Below the pieces are notes generated by a model. The model saw nothing but the letters and a program-made list of their open reading frames with translations, searched no databases and was not told the DNA's origin. From Polaribacter sp. Hel1_85 (GTDB taxonomy: Bacteria; Bacteroidota; Bacteroidia; Flavobacteriales; Flavobacteriaceae): DNA of 64,000 nt. A program made the translations under genes and the position numbers. Of this stretch, positions 18,175 to 26,997 are shown piece by piece. Every line of letters starts with the position of its first letter. The stretch's first letter is position 1. The stretch covers positions 1,059,001 to 1,123,000 of the forward strand of contig NZ_JPDS01000001.1 of the NCBI RefSeq assembly GCF_000766795.1, in the 5' to 3' direction.

Positions 18175-19806
18175 CTATGCTACTTTAGCAACTGTAGTGT
18201 TCTCTTTTTTAGATACTTTAGGTGCTTCAAACTGATTTGAAGTGTTTTTAGCACCTCCAGCTTTTAAAGCTTTATCACCTGCAAAAAATGTTTTGTGATC
18301 ATCACCAAGATTTGAACCAGCCATTCTTTGATGTTTAACACATGAAACACTTTTTCGAATCTCTTGTCTTTGAACTCCTTTTACATAAGCTAACATACCT
18401 TCATCACCAAAATACCCTTCTGTTAAATCATTCATATGCAATGCTGTTGTATGATATGTTGGTAAAGTAATTAAATGATGAAAAATTCCTGCTTCCCTTG
18501 CTCCATCTATTTGAAAAGTCTTAATTTTTTCATCTGCACGATAGCATAATTCAGACAAATCATATTCTTCATCCATTAAATTATTTCTATCATATTCAGA
18601 CATATTCTCTCCTTCTAAAAGCATTTCATCATAAACTTGATTACGGAAATTTAATGTCCAATTAAAAGATGGAGAATTATTATAAACCAGTTTAGCATTA
18701 GGTTCAACTTCTCTAATTCTATTTACCATATGTGCAATTTGCTTAACATTTGGTGTTGGTGTTTCAATCCATAATAAATCTGCTCCATTTTGAAGACTTG
18801 TAACACAATCTAAAACAACCCTGTCAATATTTGAGCCATCTTTAAATTTATACAATCCATTTGGTAATCTAATTGGACGAACTAATTTACCATCTCTTTT
18901 TAATAAAACATCATCTTCTTTAGCTTCTTTAATATCTATTTCTTCCCCATCTATAAAAGCTAAATATTTTGAAGCTAAATCCCCTGGCTCTTGACTTACA
19001 GGTAACTTTTGAGTTAAACCAGCTCCTTCAGAATCCGTTCTTGCAACAATAATTCCATCTTCAACACCTAATTCTAAAAATGCATATCTAATTGCGTTTA
19101 ACTTTGCTATAAAATCTTCATGAGGCACAGTTACTTTTCCATCTTGATGACCACATTGTTTTGCATCTGAAACTTGGTTTTCAATTTGAATTGCACAAGC
19201 TCCAGCTTCAATCATCTTTTTAGTTAATAAATAAGTAGCTTCTTCGTTACCAAAACCTGCATCAATATCAGCAATAATAGGCACTATATGTGTTTCAAAA
19301 TTATCTATTTGATTCTGCACATCTTCTCCATTTTCTAATCTTCTGAACAAATCATTTAATTCTATAGCATCTGCTTGACGCAAGAAATCATAAATTTCTT
19401 TTATTAATGATGGTACAGCTGTTTTTTCATGCATAGATTGATCTGGTAATGGCCCAAATTCAGATCTTAATGCTGCAACCATCCAACCAGATAAATACAA
19501 ATAGCTTTTACTAGTAGTTTTATGATGTTTTTTTACTGCAATCATTTTTTGTTGTGCTACAAAACCATGCCAACAACCTAAAGATTGTGTATAATTAGAT
19601 GAATCTGCATCATAATCTGCCATATCTTTTCTCATAATCGCTGCAGTGTATTTTGCGATTTCTAAACCTGTTTTAAAACGATTTTGAGTTACCATTCTTG
19701 CTGCACTTTCAGAATTTATAGCATTCCAAGAATTGCCATATTTTGCTTTAAGATTTCTTACAGTTTCTAATGCCGAACTATAATTGCTTTGTGCTAAATT
19801 TTTCAT
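18175..19806 (-). CDS. aceA: Isocitrate lyase
   Basis: 543 aa. Splits isocitrate into succinate and glyoxylate, the first step of the glyoxylate shunt. The active-site KQCGH motif is present near residue 215, with ADIDAGFGN and WIETPTPNV further evidence for the ICL/PEPM superfamily. It is longer than E. coli AceA (434 aa) and resembles the long ICL form common in flavobacteria. ATG start at 19806. It lies downstream of aceB on the same strand with an 84-bp gap that holds a strong hairpin. Confidence 0.96.
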   Translation of the reverse strand: MKNLAQSNYSSALETVRNLKAKYGNSWNAINSESAARMVTQNRFKTGLEIAKYTAAIMRKDMADYDADSSNYTQSLGCWHGFVAQQKMIAVKKHHKTTSKSYLYLSGWMVAALRSEFGPLPDQSMHEKTAVPSLIKEIYDFLRQADAIELNDLFRRLENGEDVQNQIDNFETHIVPIIADIDAGFGNEEATYLLTKKMIEAGACAIQIENQVSDAKQCGHQDGKVTVPHEDFIAKLNAIRYAFLELGVEDGIIVARTDSEGAGLTQKLPVSQEPGDLASKYLAFIDGEEIDIKEAKEDDVLLKRDGKLVRPIRLPNGLYKFKDGSNIDRVVLDCVTSLQNGADLLWIETPTPNVKQIAHMVNRIREVEPNAKLVYNNSPSFNWTLNFRNQVYDEMLLEGENMSEYDRNNLMDEEYDLSELCYRADEKIKTFQIDGAREAGIFHHLITLPTYHTTALHMNDLTEGYFGDEGMLAYVKGVQRQEIRKSVSCVKHQRMAGSNLGDDHKTFFAGDKALKAGGAKNTSNQFEAPKVSKKENTTVAKVA

Positions 19807-19852
19807 AATTTTGATTTTAATTATTAAGGTTATTCCAAATTTTGATAATTAC

Positions 19853-19883
19853 GTCTCGCAATCTATTCCAGTAGTTGCGAGAC
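19853..19883. other. Strong hairpin in the aceB-aceA gap
   Basis: GTCTCGCAA (19853-19861) / TTGCGAGAC (19875-19883), a perfect 9-bp stem. Seven T follow shortly on the plus strand, so it would terminate plus-strand (antisense) transcripts. On the coding (minus) strand no T tract follows, so there it may act as an mRNA processing or stability element between aceB and aceA. Confidence 0.6.
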
Positions 19884-19890
19884 ACTTTTT

Positions 19891-21486
19891 TTATATGTAA
19901 TTGTAAGCTGAAAGAGTTAAAAACTCTTTATATTCTTTTGATAAAACTAATTCATCAAATAACTCAATTGCCAGTTTAAATTTTCCATTAGTAAAATTAC
20001 TTTTTCCAACTAAGTTTTTAATTTTCTCTAACTCCTCTCTTTTTAATAACTGATACATTGCAACATTAAAATTTCTACCATCTTCAATTTGCACATTTTT
20101 ATGCAACCAAAGCCAAACTTGCGTTCTAGAAATTTCTGCAGTAGCAGCATCTTCCATTAAGTTATATATTGCAGCAGCTCCATTTCCACGTAACCAACTT
20201 TCTATATACAAAATACCAACATTTATATTTTTTCTAATTCCAGCTTCTGTAATTGTTCCTTTTGGCATTTCTACTAAATCTGATTCAGAAACTTTTACAT
20301 CATCTCTAGAAATATGAATTTGATTTTTAGTTTTCATGTTTTCGTTAAAAACACTCATTGCTACAGACACTAATCCTGGATGCGCAACCCAAGTTCCATC
20401 ATGTCCATTCTTAACTTCTTGCTCTTTATCTGCTAATACTTTTGCAAATGCTAAATCATTAGCCATTTCATCATTTTTAATCGGAATTTGAGCTGCCATA
20501 CCTCCCATTGCATGAACTTTCCTTTTATGACATTTTTGAATAACAAGTAAAGAATATGCTTTCATAAATGGTGAACTCATAGTTACTTGATCTCTATTTG
20601 GCACCATAAAACCAGTGTGGTTTCTAAATTTTTTGATGTAAGAAAAAATATAATCCCAACGCCCACAATTTAAACCAGCCATGTGATTTTTTAACTCATA
20701 AATAATTTCATCTAATTGAAAACTAGCTGTAATTGTTTCTACTAAAACAGTAGCTTTTATTGTTTTTTGTGGAATTGATAAATAGTTTTGAGCAAATACA
20801 AAAATATCATTCCAAAAACGCGCTTCTAAATAATGTTCTAATTTTGGTAAATAAAAATAAGTTGCAGAATTTTTAGCTTGTAACGTTTTAATATTATGAA
20901 AAAAGTACAATCCAAAATCTACTAAAGATCCAGACATTTCAACTCCATCAACTACAAAATGCTTTTCATTTAAATGCAAACCTCTAGGTCTCACAATTAA
21001 AGTTGCAGTCTTTTCATTTAATTGATATGTTTTATCTTTTTGCTCATTATAATAAGAAATTGTTTTATTATTAGCGTCACGCAAATTTATTTGACCTTGT
21101 AAATTATTACTGATACATGGAGAATTACTATCCTCAAAATCTGCCATAAAAGTTTTAGCACCAGAATTTAAAGCATTTATAACCATTTTTCTATCAACAG
21201 GCCCCGTAATTTCTACTCTTCTGTCTAATAAATCATCAGGTAATTCAGCACAGACCCAATCTGATTCTCTAATACTTTTTGTTTCTTTAGGAAAAGAAGG
21301 AAAATTTCCTGCATCAAAATATGCTTGCTCAACCTCTCTTTCTTCTAATAATTTTAATCTTCTTTGATTAAATTTATCATGTAATTCTAATAAAAACAAT
21401 TGCGCTTCATTCGTTAAAATCTCTTGATAATCTTCAATTTTAAATCCCTTAAAATCAATTTGTTTTGTAATAATTTGTTGTTGCAT
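19891..21486 (-). CDS. aceB: Malate synthase A
   Basis: 531 aa, the usual length of malate synthase A. Condenses glyoxylate and acetyl-CoA to malate. Visible hallmarks are the GPVDRKMVINALNSGAKTFM block followed by ADFEDSNSP, RPRGLHLNEKH, the LVETITASFQLDEIIYEL region, and LRGNGAAAIYNLMEDAATAE near the C-terminus. ATG start at 21486. First gene of an aceB-aceA pair; its promoter region is shared with the divergent regulator and contains a 14-bp palindrome. Confidence 0.96.
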   Translation of the reverse strand: MQQQIITKQIDFKGFKIEDYQEILTNEAQLFLLELHDKFNQRRLKLLEEREVEQAYFDAGNFPSFPKETKSIRESDWVCAELPDDLLDRRVEITGPVDRKMVINALNSGAKTFMADFEDSNSPCISNNLQGQINLRDANNKTISYYNEQKDKTYQLNEKTATLIVRPRGLHLNEKHFVVDGVEMSGSLVDFGLYFFHNIKTLQAKNSATYFYLPKLEHYLEARFWNDIFVFAQNYLSIPQKTIKATVLVETITASFQLDEIIYELKNHMAGLNCGRWDYIFSYIKKFRNHTGFMVPNRDQVTMSSPFMKAYSLLVIQKCHKRKVHAMGGMAAQIPIKNDEMANDLAFAKVLADKEQEVKNGHDGTWVAHPGLVSVAMSVFNENMKTKNQIHISRDDVKVSESDLVEMPKGTITEAGIRKNINVGILYIESWLRGNGAAAIYNLMEDAATAEISRTQVWLWLHKNVQIEDGRNFNVAMYQLLKREELEKIKNLVGKSNFTNGKFKLAIELFDELVLSKEYKEFLTLSAYNYI

Positions 21487-21513
21487 AATTATCGTATTTT
21501 AATTTCTACTCTG

Positions 21514-21544
21514 CAATGATATAAAATATTTCTGAACTCCACAA
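21514..21544 (-). promoter_or_regulatory. Candidate aceB promoter
   Basis: On the minus strand TTG (21544-21542), 20 bases, then TATCATTG (21521-21514), one base off TAnnTTTG. The palindrome at 21544-21557 touches the -33 element, a position suited to regulator binding. Confidence 0.45.
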
Positions 21545-21557
21545 GCGAACGTTCGCT
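21544..21557. promoter_or_regulatory. Perfect 14-bp palindrome, candidate operator of the glyoxylate regulator
   Basis: AGCGAACGTTCGCT is self-complementary and GC-rich against a very AT-rich background. The right half, TTCGCTAA, recurs at 21587-21594 just ahead of the regulator's -7 box (TATATTTG, 21602-21609). The two copies lie one at each divergent promoter. Confidence 0.6.
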
Positions 21558-21614
21558 AAATTAATAAAAAACTTTATTTTAATTAATTCGCTAATAATTA
21601 TTATATTTGTTTTT

Positions 21615-23099
21615 ATGATGATAGAAGACGAATACATTCGATTAATTTTTGGATTGAAACTCAAGCAAATAAGGACAGAAAAGAATCTTTCTCTTTTTGG
21701 TTTAGCAAAATTATCAGGTTTATCAAAATCTTATTTAAACGAAATTGAAAAAGGAAAAAAATATCCTAAAACAGATAAAATACTATCTCTTTCTGAAAGT
21801 TTAGAAATCCCTTACGATCATTTAGTATCTTTAAAACTTGATAAAAACCTTGCTCCAATTGGCGAAATTTTGCAATCGAAAATTCTAAAAGAAATTCCGT
21901 TAGAACTTTTTGGTATTAAAGAAAACACCTTAATTGATATCGTTGCAAATGCACCTGCAAAAGTGAATGCATTTATAAGTACCATTATAAAAATTGCGCA
22001 AAACTATAATTTAACAAGAGAAAGTTTCTTTTTAGCTTCTTTACGCTCTTACCAAGAAGCACATAATAATTATTTTGAAGATATTGAAAATGAGGTTGAA
22101 AAATTCGCAAAATCATATCACATCAATTTATCAAAAAGAATAAAGTCGAGTGATTTAGAAGAAATTTTAGCGGAAGAATTTGGGTATACCATTAATAATG
22201 AAGAATTAGAAAAACACCAAAATCTTGAGGAATTAAGAAATATTTATATCCCAAATAAAAATATTTTATTAATAGATAAAAATATTTCTGAAGCACAAAA
22301 AACATTTATTTACGCTAAAGAAATTGCTTATAATGTTTTAAATATTAAAGAAAGACTATACACTTTTCCTTGGATAAAATTCGAAAGTTTTGATCAAGTT
22401 TTAAATAACTTTATTGCCTCTTATTTTGCAGGTGCTTTAATTATCCCAAGAAAAAATTTAACAGAAAAACTAACTAATTTCTTTGCTTTAGAAGAATGGA
22501 ATTCTTTAAAACTACATCAAATAATTAATCATTTTAATTGCTCTCAAGAAACTTTTTATCAGCGTTTAACAAACATTCTACCAAAGTTTTTCAGTATTAA
22601 AAATTTATTTTTCTTACGATTTACTCACAAACAAAATTCTACAGAATATAGACTAAGTAAAGAACTACACATTACACAACAACAAACTCCTCATGCTAAT
22701 AGAAATAATGAGCATTATTGTAGAAGATGGGTTTCTATAAAAACAATTCAAGATTTAGAAAATTCGAAAAAAAATAGATCAACTTTTGGTGTGCAAATTT
22801 CATCTTATGTAAATCAAAAAAATGAATATTTAGTTTTATCATCAGCAACATCAGACCCTTTTAAAAAAGACATTAGCAGGAGTGTAAGTATTGGAATGCT
22901 GCTCTCACCACATTTAAAAAAGAAACTTCATTTTTTTAAAGAAGACACGTTTTCTAAAAAACTTGTAGGTGTAACATGTGAAACTTGTGCTGTTAAAAAT
23001 TGTTTGGAAAGAGTTGCAGATTCCACTCGTTTAGAAAAACAAATTAAATACGATGAAATTGCAAATACGGTTCAAAACATTATTAAATCATACAGCTAA
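21615..23099 (+). CDS. XRE-family regulator with IrrE-like and ScfR/DUF2083-type C-terminal region
   Basis: 494 aa. Residues about 12-66 form a Cro/C1 helix-turn-helix (FGLKLKQIRTEKNLSLFGLA then LSGLSKSYLNEIEKGKKYP). The middle (about 170-300) resembles the ImmA/IrrE region, but the zinc-protease HExxH is not conserved (AKEIAYNVL instead). The C-terminus has a Cys cluster, VTCETCAVKNC (about 453-463), as in short-chain fatty acyl-CoA regulators of the RamB/ScfR type. In actinobacteria RamB regulates aceA/aceB and acetate genes; the divergent aceB and downstream carboxylase and pta-ackA support a similar role here, by inference. The ATG at 21615 lies only five bases after a -7 box, so the message may be leaderless. 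Confidence 0.82.
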   Translation: MMIEDEYIRLIFGLKLKQIRTEKNLSLFGLAKLSGLSKSYLNEIEKGKKYPKTDKILSLSESLEIPYDHLVSLKLDKNLAPIGEILQSKILKEIPLELFGIKENTLIDIVANAPAKVNAFISTIIKIAQNYNLTRESFFLASLRSYQEAHNNYFEDIENEVEKFAKSYHINLSKRIKSSDLEEILAEEFGYTINNEELEKHQNLEELRNIYIPNKNILLIDKNISEAQKTFIYAKEIAYNVLNIKERLYTFPWIKFESFDQVLNNFIASYFAGALIIPRKNLTEKLTNFFALEEWNSLKLHQIINHFNCSQETFYQRLTNILPKFFSIKNLFFLRFTHKQNSTEYRLSKELHITQQQTPHANRNNEHYCRRWVSIKTIQDLENSKKNRSTFGVQISSYVNQKNEYLVLSSATSDPFKKDISRSVSIGMLLSPHLKKKLHFFKEDTFSKKLVGVTCETCAVKNCLERVADSTRLEKQIKYDEIANTVQNIIKSYS

Positions 23100-23136
23100 A
23101 ATTATTACTTTAGCAATAAGTATATAAACCTATTTT

Positions 23137-24765
23137 ATGGATATCAACTTCAATAAAAACGAAGATTACAATAAACTTTTAGTTTCAGATTTAAGAAAAA
23201 GATTTGCCAAAGTTAAATTAGGTGGTGGTCAAAAAAGAATTGACAAACACCATTCTAAAGGTAAAATGACAGCAAGAGAAAGAGTTGATTATTTATTAGA
23301 CAGCAATTCTAAATCTATAGAAATTGGTGCTTTTGCTGGTGAAGATATGTATAAAGAACATGGAGGTTGTCCTTCTGGAGGAGTTGTTGTAAAAATTGGA
23401 TACATAAAAGGAAAACAATGTATTGTTGTTGCAAATGATGCAACTGTTAAAGCTGGTGCTTGGTTTCCTATTACAGGAAAAAAGAATTTACGAGCTCAAG
23501 AAATATCTATAGAAAATAAATTACCAATAATTTATTTGGTTGATTCTGCAGGTGTTTATTTACCAATGCAGGATGAAATATTTCCGGACAAAGAACATTT
23601 TGGACGCATTTTTAGAAATAATGCCATAATGAGTAGCATGGGAATTACCCAAATTTCTGCAGTTATGGGAAGTTGTGTTGCAGGTGGAGCTTACTTACCT
23701 ATTATGAGTGACGAAGCTTTAATTGTTGATAAAACCGCAAGTATTTTTTTAGCAGGAAGTTATTTAGTGAAAGCTGCTATAGGAGAATCTATTGATAATG
23801 AAACTCTTGGAGGAGCTACTACTCATTGTGAAATTTCTGGAGTTACAGATTATAAAGCAAAAGACGATAAAGATGCTTTGGATAAAATTAAATTTATTGT
23901 TGATAAAATTGGAGATTATAACAAAGCTGGTTTTAGTAAAACTCAATCTTTTCCTCCAAAAGAAAATGAAGAAGATATTTTTGGAATTCTACCAAAAGAA
24001 AGAAACGCACAATATGATATGCTAGAAATCATAAAACGTTTGGTTGATAATTCTGAATTTGAACAATATAAAGAAGGTTATGGAAAAACAATTTTAACTG
24101 GTTATGCTAGAATTGATGGTTGGGCAGTTGGTATTGTTGCAAACCAAAGAAAATTAGTAAAAACTAAAAAAGGAGAAATGCAATTTGGCGGAGTTATTTA
24201 TAATGACTCAGCAGATAAATCTACTCGTTTTATTGCCAATTGTAATCAGAAAAAAATACCTTTAATTTTTTTACAAGATGTTACTGGTTTTATGGTTGGT
24301 AGCAAATCTGAACATGGAGGAATTATAAAAGACGGTGCAAAAATGGTAAATGCTGTTAGTAATTCTGTGGTTCCAAAATTTACAATTGTTATTGGAAATT
24401 CTTATGGTGCAGGTAATTATGCAATGTGTGGCAAAGCTTATGATCCAAGATTAATTGTTGCGTGGCCAAGTGCAGAATTAGCTGTAATGAGTGGTAATTC
24501 TGCTGCAAAAGTTTTATTACAAATAGAAACTGCATCACTTAAAAAACGTGGTGAAGAAATTACCCCAGAAAAAGAAGCTGAATTATTTGATAAAATAAAA
24601 TCTAGATACGACAATCAGATTTCTCCATATTACGCTGCTGCAAGAATCTGGACAGATGCTGTTATTAATCCTCTAAGAACTAGAGATTGGATTTCTATGG
24701 GAATTGAAGCTGCAAACCATGCTCCTATTGAAAAGCAATTTAATATGGGTATTTTACAGGTTTAA
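23137..24765 (+). CDS. Acyl-CoA carboxylase beta (carboxyltransferase) subunit
   Basis: 542 aa biotin-dependent carboxyltransferase that moves the carboxyl group from biotin to an acyl-CoA. It starts with the common LRKRFAKVKLGGGQKRIDKH block and has crotonase-fold motifs such as GGCPSGGVVV, SCVAGGAYLPIMSDEA (N-half oxyanion hole) and NSYGAGNYAMCGKAYDPR (C-half). The YLPMQDEIFPDKEHFGRIF segment is closer to methylcrotonyl-CoA carboxylase, but propionyl-CoA carboxylase cannot be excluded. No biotin-carboxylase alpha subunit is in the window. It follows the ScfR-type regulator by 37 bp and may be in the same transcript. Confidence 0.87.
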   Translation: MDINFNKNEDYNKLLVSDLRKRFAKVKLGGGQKRIDKHHSKGKMTARERVDYLLDSNSKSIEIGAFAGEDMYKEHGGCPSGGVVVKIGYIKGKQCIVVANDATVKAGAWFPITGKKNLRAQEISIENKLPIIYLVDSAGVYLPMQDEIFPDKEHFGRIFRNNAIMSSMGITQISAVMGSCVAGGAYLPIMSDEALIVDKTASIFLAGSYLVKAAIGESIDNETLGGATTHCEISGVTDYKAKDDKDALDKIKFIVDKIGDYNKAGFSKTQSFPPKENEEDIFGILPKERNAQYDMLEIIKRLVDNSEFEQYKEGYGKTILTGYARIDGWAVGIVANQRKLVKTKKGEMQFGGVIYNDSADKSTRFIANCNQKKIPLIFLQDVTGFMVGSKSEHGGIIKDGAKMVNAVSNSVVPKFTIVIGNSYGAGNYAMCGKAYDPRLIVAWPSAELAVMSGNSAAKVLLQIETASLKKRGEEITPEKEAELFDKIKSRYDNQISPYYAAARIWTDAVINPLRTRDWISMGIEAANHAPIEKQFNMGILQV

Positions 24766-24837
24766 CATTGATACAATATTTTTATTAAAGTTTCCATACC
24801 AAAATTACCTTTTTAGCTTTAAATTTATCTTGTTTTA

Positions 24838-24861
24838 ATGACTATTATCATAATTAGTCAT
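24838..24861. promoter_or_regulatory. Near-perfect palindrome upstream of pta
   Basis: ATGACTATTAT (24838-24848) and ATAATTAGTCAT (24850-24861) are complementary apart from one bulged base. It ends 12 bases before a TAnnTTTG box (TATTTTTG, 24874-24881) that stands 20 bases before the pta ATG. The position fits an operator over the -33 region; a hairpin is the alternative. Confidence 0.5.
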
Positions 24862-24901
24862 TTCTTTGCAATGTATTTTTGTCAAATAATTTAAACAAAA
24901 C

Positions 24902-26995
24902 ATGAGTAAAGCTATTTATATTGCCGCAGTAGAATCAGACAGTGGTAAATCATTGGTTTCATTAGGTCTTTTAAGAATGATGTTAACCAAATCTTCTAAA
25001 GTAGGGTATTTTAGACCTATTATTAATGATTTAGAAGGCAGTAAACGTGATAATCATACAAATACTGCTATCAGTTTTTTTAACTTAAACATCAATTATC
25101 ATGATTGTTTTGCATACAAGCAAAGTGAAGTTGTTGAACTTTTAAGTGAAGGACAATCAGAAGAAGTAATTCATAATGTAATTAAAAAATACAAAAAACT
25201 AGAAGCAGAATATGATTATGTTCTTGTAGAAGGAACTGATTTTTCTGGTGAAGGTGGTTTTACAGAATTAGATGTAAATCTAATGATTGCTAAAAATCTT
25301 GGTATACCAGCTTTAATCGTTGGCTCTGGTAATGATAAGAAAAAGAAAGATTTTATCAATACAATGCAACTTACATATCAATCTTTTATCAATAAAGAAG
25401 TTGATGTAATAGGTCTTATTGCTAATAAAATAGAAATTGATGAAGTAGATTTCATTAAAAAAGAATTAAAGAAAAGTTTTCCTGAAAAATTACAAATAGA
25501 TATCATTCCTAAAATTGACTTCTTATCTAACCCTACTGTTAAAGAGGTCGTAGAAGCTCTAAAAGGTAGAGTTTTATTTGGAGAACAATTTTTAGACAAC
25601 ACAATTGGTAGTTACAGTACTGGTGCTATGCAATTACGTAATTACTTAACAAGAATTAGAGAAAATGCCTTAGTAGTTACTCCTGGAGATAGAGCAGATT
25701 TAATTTTAGGTGCATTACAAGCAAATGCTTCTACAAATTACCCAAAAATTGCTGGAATAATCCTTACAGGTTCACTTATACCAGAAGAATCAATAACAAA
25801 ATTAATAGAAGGTGTACAATCTACAGTACCTATTATATCTGTAGATGGTGGAACTTTTGGAATTTCTAATAAAATTGGAAATGTAAAATCTAAAATTTAT
25901 TCTTCACATAATAAAAAGATTTTACTATCATTAGATACTTTTGATAAACATGTAAATGCTGAAGGATTGACAAACACATTAAAATCCTACCAATCAAACA
26001 AGTTAACTCCAAGTATGTTTCAATACAACTTACTTCAAAAAGCAAGAGCTAACAAAAAACACATTGTTTTACCAGAAGGTGATGACGAAAGAATTATAAG
26101 AGCAGCTGCTCGTTTACAGCTACTAGATATTGTAGATTTAACCTTATTAGGAGATAGAGCTAAAATACAATTAAAATGTGATCAAATAGGTTCTCAATTA
26201 AATTTAAATGAAATAAACATTTTAAATCCTGAAGATTCTATTTATAATGATGATTTTGTAAATACATTATTTGAAGCTCGTAAGCATAAAGGAATGACAG
26301 AAACTGCTGCACAAGATTTAGTGCATGATGTTTCTTATTATGGAACTTTAATGATTATGAATGGCTTAGCAGATGGTATGGTTTCTGGTGCAGTACACAC
26401 AACAATGCACACCATAAAACCATCTTTACAATTAATTAAAACAAAACCTGGAGTTTCTGTAGTTTCATCTGTATTTTTTATGTGTTTATCAGACAGAGTT
26501 TCTGTAATGGGAGATTGTGCTGTAAACCCAAACCCAAATGCAGAACAATTAGCAGAAATTGCAATTTCTTCAGCAGCATCTGCAGAAGCATTTGGTATTG
26601 AAGCAAGAGTTGCTATGCTGTCTTATTCTTCTGGAAACTCAGGAAAAGGTGAAGAAGTAGAAAAAGTAAGAAAAGCGACTGAAATAGTTAAAAACTTACA
26701 TCCAGAGTTAAAAATTGAAGGTCCAATACAATATGATGCTGCAGTAGACATGTCTGTTGCAAAAACAAAAATGCCAGATTCTGAAGTAGCTGGTCAAGCA
26801 TCTGTATTAATTTTCCCTGATTTAAACACAGGAAATAACACATACAAAGCTATTCAAAGAGAAACTGGCGCTTTAGCAATTGGTCCAATGTTACAAGGAT
26901 TAAATAAACCAGTAAATGATTTAAGTAGAGGTTGTACAGTAGAAGATATTTTCAACACAGTTTTATTAACGGCAATTCAAGCAAACCAAGAGTAA
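24902..26995 (+). CDS. pta: Phosphate acetyltransferase, long form
   Basis: 697 aa. Converts acetyl-CoA and phosphate to acetyl phosphate. Three domains are seen: an N-terminal P-loop BioD-like domain (VESDSGKS, 8-15), a central DRTGG domain (about 215-330), and the C-terminal PTA catalytic domain (about 370-695; LPEGDDERIIRAA, SGAVHTTMHTIKPSLQ, YDAAVDMSVAKTKMP). The long E. coli-like form is often allosterically controlled. ATG at 24902. It is two bases from ackA. Confidence 0.95.
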   Translation: MSKAIYIAAVESDSGKSLVSLGLLRMMLTKSSKVGYFRPIINDLEGSKRDNHTNTAISFFNLNINYHDCFAYKQSEVVELLSEGQSEEVIHNVIKKYKKLEAEYDYVLVEGTDFSGEGGFTELDVNLMIAKNLGIPALIVGSGNDKKKKDFINTMQLTYQSFINKEVDVIGLIANKIEIDEVDFIKKELKKSFPEKLQIDIIPKIDFLSNPTVKEVVEALKGRVLFGEQFLDNTIGSYSTGAMQLRNYLTRIRENALVVTPGDRADLILGALQANASTNYPKIAGIILTGSLIPEESITKLIEGVQSTVPIISVDGGTFGISNKIGNVKSKIYSSHNKKILLSLDTFDKHVNAEGLTNTLKSYQSNKLTPSMFQYNLLQKARANKKHIVLPEGDDERIIRAAARLQLLDIVDLTLLGDRAKIQLKCDQIGSQLNLNEINILNPEDSIYNDDFVNTLFEARKHKGMTETAAQDLVHDVSYYGTLMIMNGLADGMVSGAVHTTMHTIKPSLQLIKTKPGVSVVSSVFFMCLSDRVSVMGDCAVNPNPNAEQLAEIAISSAASAEAFGIEARVAMLSYSSGNSGKGEEVEKVRKATEIVKNLHPELKIEGPIQYDAAVDMSVAKTKMPDSEVAGQASVLIFPDLNTGNNTYKAIQRETGALAIGPMLQGLNKPVNDLSRGCTVEDIFNTVLLTAIQANQE

Positions 26996-26997
26996 TT

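Noticed and set aside
26932..26997. A 22-codon N-terminal extension of ackA
   Set aside because: It lies inside pta, and MNILVLNAGSSSLKYQL at 26998 is the standard AckA start.
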